DNA from: Apostichopus japonicus | Taxonomy: Eukaryota > Echinodermata > Holothuroidea > Aspidochirotida > Stichopodidae | Direction: 5' to 3' | NCBI RefSeq assembly: GCF_037975245.1 | Contig: NC_092566.1 | Span: 2,420,001-2,484,000 of the forward strand | Length of the DNA: 64,000 bases | Part shown: positions 22,435-35,100 of the stretch, in pieces | Position numbering within the stretch: position 1 is the first letter of the stretch | Layout of the letters: the number at the start of each line of letters is the position of its first letter | Notes under the pieces: generated by a model | What the model was told of the DNA's origin: nothing | Seen by the model: only the letters and a program-made list of their open reading frames with translations | The model's database searches: none | Translations under genes and position numbers: made by a program

Positions 22435-22950
22435 TAGTAACTATCACCTACAAAGCAATGATCTACAGGAGATGCGATGAGGTCGAACATGATGTGTGAC
22501 TGGTGTCAATCCTCAAAAAGGTTATGGATGGAAAAAAGAGATATTGGTAAAATACTTGGTTCTCAGGCAAAAGTGAACATCTAGTTGGTCATTTTCAAGC
22601 CCGAGATGTGACATTTCCGGTGATCTGGAGGAGGGGGGGGGGTGTCAAACCCAGAAATTTTCTTGTACGCTGCTCGCCAACCGATGGTGATGCTCCGATT
22701 TGATAGTAACCCCTCCCCACACTCCCCCCCCCCTCCGGATTAGAAAATCCTGAATACGTCCCTGTAACATATTACCAATATCACTTTATTAACACTGTTC
22801 TGCTGTTCGTACTTACGAAATAGTTTGAAAGGCGTATTCATGCGATCACCATCCGATTTCTATCCATGACTGTAACATCACTACTTTCTGTGAACAAACT
22901 AGGACAGAACTTAGGCAGATACATGTGTAATGTAATCTCAAATTGGAAAA
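22435..22950. repeat. Inverted partner of the 14,530-15,035 block
   Basis: Near-identical inverse complement of the earlier block, 7.4 kb away. A second, partial copy of its edge (GGCGTATTCAATGCGATCACC) lies at 22,390-22,430. Confidence 0.8.
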
Positions 22951-23155
22951 TTATGTGTGTACTGTGTGTACTCTGTGATTGTATTTTTCCCCTGTATATT
23001 TTGTCATCCAGCCTCTTACTTTTGACTAGTTGTACGAAGTGTGCAAAACGCGGTTTTCAAAAGTTTGACGTATTGATATATTTTATTAAGTGTGCACGTC
23101 AATGCAATGTCCTTTCTACGCTTCCGTACGATACAGAAATAATCAAGTTAATCAA
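22950..23155 (+). repeat. Left-edge sequence of the 230-bp satellite array
   Basis: Shares TTGTACGAAGTGTGC and CGTATTGATATATTTTATTA with the inverse complement of 12,885-13,080. It leads directly into the first satellite monomer, so it marks the non-repeated side of the founder element. Confidence 0.8.
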
Positions 23156-26100
23156 AACAGAATTGGCATATTTTGCATGTGTTCCGGGCCCGTGCGCCAA
23201 GGAAAATAGGGATTTGACCCAAACTAAGTCCTGACCCAAATTTCGTATGTACCAGCTAGGTGTTCATGAAGTATGAGTACCATACCGTGGGGGGCTTGGG
23301 ACTGGGGGCTCTGAACATTTGCAACACCCCACGGAGCTAACACAAAGTCAATGGGAGCTGTTTCATTTTTTGTCTAAGTCCAAAACAAAATTGGCATATC
23401 TGGCATGTGTTCCGGGCCCCGTGCGCCAAGGAAAATAGGGATTTGACCCAAACTAAGTCCTGACCCAAATTTTGTATGTACTAGTTGGACATTCATGAAG
23501 TTTGAGTACCATACCGTGGGGGGCTTGGGACTGGGGGCCTTGAACATTTGCAACACCCCACGGAGCTAACACAAAGTCAATGGGAGCTGTTTCATTTTTT
23601 GTCTAAGTCCAAAACAAAATTGGCATATCTGGCATGTGTTCCGGGCCCTGTGCGCCAAGGAAAATAGGGATTTGACCCAAACCAAGTCCTGACCCAAATT
23701 TCGTGTATACCAGCTAGGTGTTCATGAAGTTTGAGTACCATACCGTGGGGGGCTTGGGACTGGGGGCCTTGAACATTTGCAACACCCCACGGAGCTAACA
23801 CAAAGTCAATGGGAGCTGTTTCATTTTTTTGTCTAAGTCCAAAACAAAATTGGCATATCTGGCATGTGTTCCGGGCCCCGTGCGCCAAGGAAAATAGGGA
23901 TTTGACCCAAACTAAGTCCTGACCCAAATTTTGTATGTACTAGTTGGACATTCATGAAGTTTGAGTACCATACCGTGGGGGGCTTGGGACTGGGGGCCTT
24001 GAACATTTGCAACACCCCACGGAGCTAACACAAAGTCAATGGGAGCTGTTTCATTTTTTGTCTAAGTCTAAAACAAAATTGGCATATCTGGCATGTGTTC
24101 CGGGCCCCGTGCGCCAAGGAAAATAGGGATTTGACCCAAACTAAGTCCTGACCCAAATTTCATATGTACCAGCTAGACGTTCATGAAGTATGAGTACCAT
24201 ACCGTGGGGATCTTGGGACTGGGGGATTTCAACATTTGCAACACCCCACGGAGCTAACACAAATCAATGGGAGCTGTTTCATTTTTTGTCTAAGTCCAAA
24301 ACAAAATTGGCATATCTGGCATGTGTTCCGGGGCCCCGTGCGCCAAGGAAAATAGGGATTTGACCCAAACTAAGTCCTGACCCAAATTTCGTATGTACCA
24401 GTTGGACGTTCATGAAGTTTGAGTACCATACCGTGGGGGGCTTGGGACTGGGGGCCTTGAACATTTGCAACACCCCACGGAGCTAACACAAAGTCAATGG
24501 GAGCTGTTTCATTTTTTGTCTAAGTCCAAAACAAAATTGGCATATCTGGCATGTGTTCCGGGCCCTGTGCGCCAAGGAAAATAGGGATTTGACCCAAACC
24601 AAGTCCTGACCCAAATTTCGTGTATACCAGCTAGGTGTTCATGAAGTTTGAGTACCATACCGTGGGGGGCTTGGGACTGGGGGCCTTGAACATTTGCAAC
24701 ACCCCACGGAGCTAACACAAAGTCAATGGGAGCTGTTTCATTTTTTTGTCTAAGTCCAAAACAAAATTGGCATATCTGGCATGTGTTCCGGGCCCCGTGC
24801 GCCAAGGAAAATAGGGATTTGACCCAAACTAAGTCCTGACCCAAATTTCATATGTACCAGCTAGACGTTCATGAAGTATGAGTACCATACCGTGGGGATC
24901 TTGGGACTGGGGGCTTTCAACATTTGCAACACCCCACGGAGCTAACACAAAGTCAATGGGAGCTGTTTCATTTTTTGTCTAAGTCCAAAACAAAATTGGC
25001 ATATCTGGCATGTGTTCCGGGCCCCGTGCGCCAAGGAAAATAGGGATTTGACCCAAACTAAGTCCTGACCCAAATTTCGTATGTACCAGCTAGACGTTCA
25101 TGAAGTATGAGTACCATACCGTGGGGGGTTTGGGACTGGGGGCTTTGAACATTTGCAACACCCCACGGAGCTAACACAAAGTCAATGGGAGCTGTTTCAT
25201 TTTTTGTCTAAGTCCAAAACAAAATTGGCATATCTGGCATGTGTTCCGGGCCCCGTGTGCCAAGGAAAATAGGGATTTGACCCAAACTAAGTCCTGACCC
25301 AAATTTCGTATGTACCAGCTAGACGTTCATGAAGTATGAGTACCATACCGTGGGGGGCTTGGGACTGGGGGCTTGGGACTGGGGGCTCTCAACATTTGCA
25401 ACACCCCACGGAGCTAACACAAAGTCAATGGGAGCTGTTTCATTTTTTTTTCTAAGTCTAAAACAAAATTGGCATATCTGGCATGTGTTCCGGGCCCCTT
25501 GCGCCAAGGAAAATAGGGATTTGAACCAAACTAAGTCCTGACCCAAATTTCGTATGTACCAGTTGGACGTTCATGAAGTTTGAGTACCATACCGTGGGGG
25601 GCTTGGGACTGGGGGCCTTGAACATTTGCAACACCCCACGGAGCTAACACAAAGTCAATGGGAGCTGTTTCATTTTTTGTCTAAGTCCAAAACAAAATTG
25701 GCATATCTGGCATGTGTTCCGGGCCCCGTGCGCCAAGGAAAATAGGGATTTGACCTAAACGAAGTCCTGACCCAAATTTCGTATGTACCAGCTAGGTGTT
25801 CATGAAGTTTGAGTACCATACCGTGGGGGGCTTGGGACTGGGGGCCTTGAACATTTGCAACACCCCACGGAGCTAACACAAAGTCAATGGGAGCTGTTTC
25901 ATTTTTTTGTCTAAGTCCAAAACAAAATTGGCATATCTGGCATGTGTTCCGGGCCCTGTGCGCCAAGGAAAATAGGGATTTGACCCAAACCAAGTCCTGA
26001 CCCAAATTTCGTATGTACCAGCTAGACGTTCATGAAGTATGAGTACCATACCGTGGGGATCTTGGGACTGGGGGATTTCAACATTTGCAACACCCCACGG

Positions 26101-29100
26101 AGCTAACACAAAGTCAATGGGAGCTGTTTCATTTTTTGTCTAAGTCCAAAACAAAATTGGCATATCTGGCATGTGTTCCGGGCCCCGTGCGCCAAGGAAA
26201 ATAGGGATTTGACCCAAACGAAGTCCTGACCCAAATTTCGTGTATACCAGCTAGGTGTTCATGAAGTTTGAGTACCATACCGTGGGGGGCTTGGGACTGG
26301 GGGCCTTGAACATTTGCAACACCCCACGGAGCTAACACAAAGTCAATGGGAGCTGTTTCAGTTTTTGTCTAAGTCCAAAACAAAATTGGCATATCTGGCA
26401 TGTGTTCCGGGCCCTGTGCGCCAAGGAAAATAGGGATTTGACCCAAACCAAGTCCTGACCCAAATTTCGTATGTACCAGCTAGACGTTCATGAAGTATGA
26501 GTACCATACCGTGGGGGGTTTGGGACTGGGGGCTTTGAACATTTGCAACACCCCACGGAGCTAACACAAAGTCAATGGGAGCTGTTTCATTTTTTGTCTT
26601 AAGTCCAAAACAAAATTGGCATATCTGGCATGTGTTCCGGGCCCCGTGCGCCAAGGAAAATAGGGATTTGACCCAAACTAAGTCCTGACCCAAATTTCGT
26701 ATGTACCAGCTAGACGTTCATGAAGTATGAGTACCATACCGTGGGGGGCTTGGGACTGGGGGCTTGGGACTGGGGGCTCTCAACATTTGCAACACCCCAC
26801 GGAGCTAACACAAAGTCAATGGGAGCTGTTTCATTTTTTTTTCTAAGTCTAAAACAAAATTGGCATATCTGGCATGTGTTCCGGGCCCCTTGCGCCAAGG
26901 AAAATAGGGATTTGACCCAAACTAAGTCCTGACCCAAATTTCGTATGTACCAGTTGGACGTTCATGAAGTTTGAGTACCATACCGTGGGGGGCTTGGGAC
27001 TGGGGGCCTTGAACATTTGCAACACCCCACGGAGCTAACACAAAGTCAATGGGAGCTGTTTCATTTTTTGTCTAAGTCCAAAACAAAATTGGCATATCTG
27101 GCATGTGTTCCGGGCCCTGTGCGCCAAGGAAAATAGGGATTTGACCCAAACTAAGTCCTGACCCAAATTTCGTATGTACCAGCTAGACGTTCATGAAGTA
27201 TGAGTACCATACCGTGGGGGGCTTGGGACTGGGGGCTTGGGACTGGGGGCTCTCAACATTTGCAACACCCCACGGAGCTAACACAAAGTCAATGGGAGCT
27301 GTTTCATTTTTTGTCTAAGTCCAAAACAAAATTGGCATATCTGGCATGTGTTCCGGGCCCCGTGCGCCAAGGAAAATAGGGATTTGACCCAAACCAAGTC
27401 CTGACCCAAATTTCGTATGTACCAGTTGGACGTTCATGAAGTTTGAGTACCATACCGTGGGGGGCTTGGGACTGGGGGCCTTGAACATTTGCAACACCCC
27501 ACGGAGCTAACACAAAGTCAATGGGAGCTGTTCCATTTTTTGTCTAAGTCCAAAACAAAATTGGCATATCTGGCATGTGTTCCGGGCCCTGTGCGCCAAG
27601 GAAAATAGGGATTTGACCCAAACCAAGTCCTGACCCAAATTTCGTATGTACCAGCTAGACGTTCATGAAGTATGAGTACCATACCGTGGGGATCTTGGGA
27701 CTGGGGGATTTCAACATTTGCAACACCCCACGGAGCTAACACAAAGTCAATGGGAGCTGTTTCATTTTTTGTCTAAGTCCAAAACAAAATTGGCATATCT
27801 GGCATGTGTTCCGGGCCCCGTGCGCCAAGGAAAATAGGGATTTGACCCAAACGAAGTCCTGAAACAAATTTCGTGTATACCAGCTAGGTGTTCATGAAGT
27901 TTGAGTACCATACCGTGGGGGGCTTGGGACTGGGGGCCTTGAACATTTGCAACACCCCACGGAGCTAACACAAAGTCAATGGGAGCTGTTTCATTTTTTG
28001 TCTAAGTCCAAAACAAAATTGGCATATCTGGCATGTGTTCCGGGCCCTGTGCGCCAAGGAAAATAGGGATTTGACCCAAACCAAGTCCTGACCCAAATTT
28101 CGTATGTACCAGCTAGACGTTCATGAAGTATGAGTACCATACCGTGGGGGGTTTGGGACTGGGGGCTTTGAACATTTGCAACACCCCACGGAGCTAACAC
28201 AAAGTCAATGGGAGCTGTTCCATTTTTTGTCTTAAGTCCAAAACAAAATTGGCATATCTGGCATGTGTTCCGGGCCCCGTGCGCCAAGGAAAATAGGGAT
28301 TTGACCCAAACTAAGTCCTGACCCAAATTTCGTATGTACCAGCTAGACGTTCATGAAGTATGAGTACCATACCGTGGGGGGCTTGGGACTGGGGGCTTGG
28401 GACTGGGGGCTCTCAACATTTGCAACACCCCACGGAGCTAACACAAAGTCAATGGGAGCTGTTTCATTTTTTTTTCTAAGTCTAAAACAAAATTGGCATA
28501 TCTGGCATGTGTTCCGGGCCCCTTGCGCCAAGGAAAATAGGGATTTGACCCAAACTAAGTCCTGACCCAAATTTCGTATGTACCAGTTGGACGTTCATGA
28601 AGTTTGAGTACCATACCGTGGGGGGCTTGGGACTGGGGGCCTTGAACATTTGCAACACCCCACGGAGCTAACACAAAGTCAATGGGAGCTGTTTCATTTT
28701 TTGTCTAAGTCCAAAACAAAATTGGCATATCTGGCATGTGTTCCGGGCCCTGTGCGCCAAGGAAAATAGGGATTTGACCCAAACTAAGTCCTGACCCAAA
28801 TTTCGTATGTACCAGCTAGACGTTCATGAAGTATGAGTACCATACCGTGGGGGGCTTGGGACTGGGGGCTTGGGACTGGGGGCTCTCAACATTTGCAACA
28901 CCCCACGGAGCTAACACAAAGTCAATGGGAGCTGTTTCATTTTTTTTTCTAAGTCTAAAACAAAATTGGCATATCTGGCATGTGTTCCGGGCCCCTTGCG
29001 CCAAGGAAAATAGGGATTTGACCCAAACTAAGTCCTGACCCAAATTTCGTATGTACCAGTTGGACGTTCATGAAGTTTGAGTACCATACCGTGGGGGGCT

Positions 29101-32100
29101 TGGGACTGGGGGCCTTGAACATTTGCAACACCCCACGGAGCTAACACAAAGTCAATGGGAGCTGTTTCATTTTTTGTCTAAGTCCAAAACAAAATTGGCA
29201 TATCTGGCATGTGTTCCGGGCCCTGTGCGCCAAGGAAAATAGGGATTTGACCCAAACTAAGTCCTGACCCAAATTTCGTATGTACCAGCTAGACGTTCAT
29301 GAAGTATGAGTACCATACCGTGGGGGGCTTGGGACTGGGGGCTTGGGACTGGGGGCTCTCAACATTTGCAACACCCCACGGAGCTAACACAAAGTCAATG
29401 GGAGCTGTTTCATTTTTTGTCTAAGTCCAAAACAAAATTGGCATATCTGGCATGTGTTCCGGGCCCCGTGCGCCAAGGAAAATAGGGATTTGACCCAAAC
29501 TAAGTCCTGACCCAAATTTCGTATGTACCAGTTGGACGTTCATGAAGTTTGAGTACCATACCGTGGGGGGCTTGGGACTGGGGGCCTTGAACATTTGCAA
29601 CACCCCACGGAGCTAACACAAAGTCAATGGGAGCTGTTCCATTTTTTGTCTAAGTCCAAAACAAAATTGGCATATCTGGCATGTGTTCCGGGCCCTGTGC
29701 GCCAAGGAAAATAGGGATTTGACCCAAACCAAGTCCTGACCCAAATTTCGTATGTACCAGCTAGACGTTCATGAAGTATGAGTACCATACCGTGGGGATC
29801 TTGGGACTGGGGGATTTCAACATTTGCAACACCCCACGGAGCTAACACAAAGTCAATGGGAGCTGTTTCATTTTTTGTCTAAGTCCAAAACAAAATTGGC
29901 ATATCTGGCATGTGTTCCGGGCCCCGTGCGCCAAGGAAAATAGGGATTTGACCCAAACGAAGTCCTGAAACAAATTTCGTGTATACCAGCTAGGTGTTCA
30001 TGAAGTTTGAGTACCATACCGTGGGGGGCTTGGGACTGGGGGCCTTGAACATTTGCAACACCCCACGGAGCTAACACAAAGTCAATGGGAGCTGTTTCAT
30101 TTTTTGTCTAAGTCCAAAACAAAATTGGCATATCTGGCATGTGTTCCGGGCCCTGTGCGCCAAGGAAAATAGGGATTTGACCCAAACCAAGTCCTGACCC
30201 AAATTTCGTATGTACCAGCTAGACGTTCATGAAGTATGAGTACCATACCGTGGGGGGTTTGGGACTGGGGGCTTTGAACATTTGCAACACCCCACGGAGC
30301 TAACACAAAGTCAATGGGAGCTGTTCCATTTTTTGTCTTAAGTCCAAAACAAAATTGGCATATCTGGCATGTGTTCCGGGCCCCGTGCGCCAAGGAAAAT
30401 AGGGATTTGACCCAAACTAAGTCCTGACCCAAATTTCGTATGTACCAGCTAGACGTTCATGAAGTATGAGTACCATACCGTGGGGGGCTTGGGACTGGGG
30501 GCTTGGGACTGGGGGCTCTCAACATTTGCAACACCCCACGGAGCTAACACAAAGTCAATGGGAGCTGTTTCATTTTTTTTTCTAAGTCTAAAACAAAATT
30601 GGCATATCTGGCATGTGTTCCGGGCCCTGTGCGCCAAGGAAAATAGGGATTTGACCCAAACTAAGTCCTGACCCAAATTTCGTATGTACCAGTTGGACGT
30701 TCATGAAGTTTGAGTACCATACCGTGGGGGGCTTGGGACTGGGGGCCTTGAACATTTGCAACACCCCACGGAGCTAACACAAAGTCAATGGGAGCTGTTT
30801 CATTTTTTGTCTAAGTCCAAAACAAAATTGGCATATCTGGCATGTGTTCCGGGCCCTGTGCGCCAAGGAAAATAGGGATTTGACCCAAACTAAGTCCTGA
30901 CCCAAATTTCGTATGTACCAGCTAGACGTTCATGAAGTATGAGTACCATACCGTGGGGGGCTTGGGACTGGGGGCTTGGGACTGGGGGCTCTCAACATTT
31001 GCAACACCCCACGGAGCTAACACAAAGTCAATGGGAGCTGTTTCATTTTTTTTTCTAAGTCTAAAACAAAATTGGCATATCTGGCATGTGTTCCGGGCCC
31101 CTTGCGCCAAGGAAAATAGGGATTTGACCCAAACTAAGTCCTGACCCAAATTTCGTATGTACCAGTTGGACGTTCATGAAGTTTGAGTACCATACCGTGG
31201 GGGGCTTGGGACTGGGGGCCTTGAACATTTGCAACACCCCACGGAGCTAACACAAAGTCAATGGGAGCTGTTTCATTTTTTGTCTAAGTCCAAAACAAAA
31301 TTGGCATATCTGGCATGTGTTCCGGGCCCTGTGCGCCAAGGAAAATAGGGATTTGACCCAAACTAAGTCCTGACCCAAATTTCGTATGTACCAGCTAGAC
31401 GTTCATGAAGTATGAGTACCATACCGTGGGGGGCTTGGGACTGGGGGCTTGGGACTGGGGGCTCTCAACATTTGCAACACCCCACGGAGCTAACACAAAG
31501 TCAATGGGAGCTGTTTCATTTTTTGTCTAAGTCCAAAACAAAATTGGCATATCTGGCATGTGTTCCGGGCCCCGTGCGCCAAGGAAAATAGGGATTTGAC
31601 CCAAACTAAGTCCTGACCCAAATTTCGTATGTACCAGTTGGACGTTCATGAAGTTTGAGTACCATACCGTGGGGGGCTTGGGACTGGGGGCCTTGAACAT
31701 TTGCAACACCCCACGGAGCTAACACAAAGTCAATGGGAGCTGTTCCATTTTTTGTCTAAGTCCAAAACAAAATTGGCATATCTGGCATGTGTTCCGGGCC
31801 CTGTGCGCCAAGGAAAATAGGGATTTGACCCAAACCAAGTCCTGACCCAAATTTCGTATGTACCAGCTAGACGTTCATGAAGTATGAGTACCATACCGTG
31901 GGGATCTTGGGACTGGGGGATTTCAACATTTGCAACACCCCACGGAGCTAACACAAAGTCAATGGGAGCTGTTTCATTTTTTGTCTAAGTCCAAAACAAA
32001 ATTGGCATATCTGGCATGTGTTCCGGGCCCCGTGCGCCAAGGAAAATAGGGATTTGACCCAAACGAAGTCCTGACCCAAATTTCGTGTATACCAGCTAGG

Positions 32101-35100
32101 TGTTCATGAAGTTTGAGTACCATACCGTGGGGGGCTTGGGACTGGGGGCCTTGAACATTTGCAACACCCCACGGAGCTAACACAAAGTCAATGGGAGCTG
32201 TTTCATTTTTTGTCTAAGTCCAAAACAAAATTGGCATATCTGGCATGTGTTCCGGGCCCTGTGCGCCAAGGAAAATAGGGATTTGACCCAAACCAAGTCC
32301 TGACCCAAATTTCGTATGTACCAGCTAGACGTTCATGAAGTATGAGTACCATACCGTGGGGGGTTTGGGACTGGGGGCTTTGAACATTTGCAACACCCCA
32401 CGGAGCTAACACAAAGTCAATGGGAGCTGTTCCATTTTTTGTCTTAAGTCCAAAACAAAATTGGCATATCTGGCATGTGTTCCGGGCCCCGTGCGCCAAG
32501 GAAAATAGGGATTTGACCCAAACTAAGTCCTGACCCAAATTTCGTATGTACCAGCTAGACGTTCATGAAGTATGAGTACCATACCGTGGGGGGCTTGGGA
32601 CTGGGGGCTTGGGACTGGGGGCTCTCAACATTTGCAACACCCCACGGAGCTAACACAAAGTCAATGGGAGCTGTTTCATTTTTTTTTCTAAGTCTAAAAC
32701 AAAATTGGCATATCTGGCATGTGTTCCGGGCCCCTTGCGCCAAGGAAAATAGGGATTTGACCCAAACTAAGTCCTGACCCAAATTTCGTATGTACCAGTT
32801 GGACGTTCATGAAGTTTGAGTACCATACCGTGGGGGGCTTGGGACTGGGGGCCTTGAACATTTGCAACACCCCACGGAGCTAACACAAAGTCAATGGGAG
32901 CTGTTTCATTTTTTGTCTAAGTCCAAAACAAAATTGGCATATCTGGCATGTGTTCCGGGCCCTGTGCGCCAAGGAAAATAGGGATTTGACCCAAACTAAG
33001 TCCTGACCCAAATTTCGTATGTACCAGCTAGACGTTCATGAAGTATGAGTACCATACCGTGGGGGGCTTGGGACTGGGGGCTTGGGACTGGGGGCTCTCA
33101 ACATTTGCAACACCCCACGGAGCTAACACAAAGTCAATGGGAGCTGTTTCATTTTTTGTCTAAGTCCAAAACAAAATTGGCATATCTGGCATGTGTTCCG
33201 GGCCCCGTGCGCCAAGGAAAATAGGGATTTGACCCAAACTAAGTCCTGACCCAAATTTCGTATGTACCAGTTGGACGTTCATGAAGTTTGAGTACCATAC
33301 CGTGGGGGGCTTGGGACTGGGGGCCTTGAACATTTGCAACACCCCACGGAGCTAACACAAAGTCAATGGGAGCTGTTCCATTTTTTGTCTAAGTCCAAAA
33401 CAAAATTGGCATATCTGGCATGTGTTCCGGGCCCCGTGCGCCAAGGAAAATAGGGATTTGACCCAAACTAAGTCCTGACCCAAATTTCGTATGTACCAGC
33501 TAGACGTTCATGAAGTATGAGTACCATACCGTGGGGGGTTTGGGACTGGGGGCTTTGAACATTTGCAACACCCCACGGAGCTAACACAAAGTCAATGGGA
33601 GCTGTTTCATTTTTTTGTCTAAGTCCAAAACAAAATTGGCATATCTGGCATGTGTTCCGGGCCCTGTGCGCCAAGGAAAATAGGGATTTGACCCAAACTA
33701 AGTCCTGACCCAAATTTCGTATGTACCAGCTAGACGTTCATGAAGTATGAGTACCATACCGTGGGGGGCTTGGGACTGGGGGCTTGGGACTGGGGGCTCT
33801 CAACATTTGCAACACCCCACGGAGCTAACACAAAGTCAATGGGAGCTGTTTCATTTTTTTTTCTAAGTCTAAAACAAAATTGGCATATCTGGCATGTGTT
33901 CCGGGCCCCTTGCGCCAAGGAAAATAGGGATTTGACCCAAACTAAGTCCTGACCCAAATTTCGTATGTACCAGTTGGACGTTCATGAAGTTTGAGTACCA
34001 TACCGTGGGGGGCTTGGGACTGGGGGCCTTGAACATTTGCAACACCCCACGGAGCTAACACAAAGTCAATGGGAGCTGTTTCATTTTTTGTCTAAGTCCA
34101 AAACAAAATTGGCATATCTGGCATGTGTTCCGGGCCCCGTGCGCCAAGGAAAATAGGGATTTGACTCAAACTAAGTCCTGACCCAAATTTCGTATGTACC
34201 AGTTGGACGTTCATGAAGTTTGAGTACCATACCGTGGGGGGCTTGGGACTGGGGGCCTTGAACATTTGCAACACCCCACGGAGCTAACACAAAGTCAATG
34301 GGAGCTGTTCCATTTTTTGTCTTAAGTCCAAAACAAAATTGGCATATCTGGCATGTGTTCCGGGCCCCGTGCGCCAAGGAAAATAGGGATTTGACCCAAA
34401 CTAAGTCCTGACCCAAACGTATGTACCAGCTAGACGTTCATGAAGTATGAGTACCATACCGTGGGGGGCTTGGGACTGGGGGCTTTGAACATTTGCAACA
34501 CCCCACGGAGCTAACACAAAGTCAATGGGAGCTGTTTCATTTTTTGTCTAAGTCCAAAACAAAATTGGCATATCTGGCATGTGTTCCGAGCCCCGTGCGC
34601 CAAGGAAAATAGGGATTTGACCCAAACTAAGTCCTGACCCAAATTTCGTGTATACCAGCTAGGTGTTCATGAAGTTTGAGTACCATACCGTGGGGGGCTT
34701 GGGACTGGGGGCCTTGAACATTTGCAACACCCCACGGAGCTAACACAAAGTCAATGGGAGCTGTTTCATTTTTTTGTCTAAGTCCAAAACAAAATTGGCA
34801 TATCTGGCATGTGTTCCGGGCCCCGTGTGCCAAGGAAAATAGGGATTTGACCCAAACGAAGTCCTGACCCAAATTTCGTGTATACCAGCTAGGTGTTCAT
34901 GAAGTTTGAGTACCATACCGTGGGGGGCTTGGGACTGGGGGCCTTGAACATTTGCAACACCCCACGGAGCTAACACAAAGTCAATGGGAGCTGTTTCATT
35001 TTTTTGTCTAAGTCCAAAACAAAATTGGCATATCTGGCATGTGTTCCGGGCCCCGTGCGCCAAGGAAAATAGGGATTTGACCCAAACGAAGTCCTGACCC

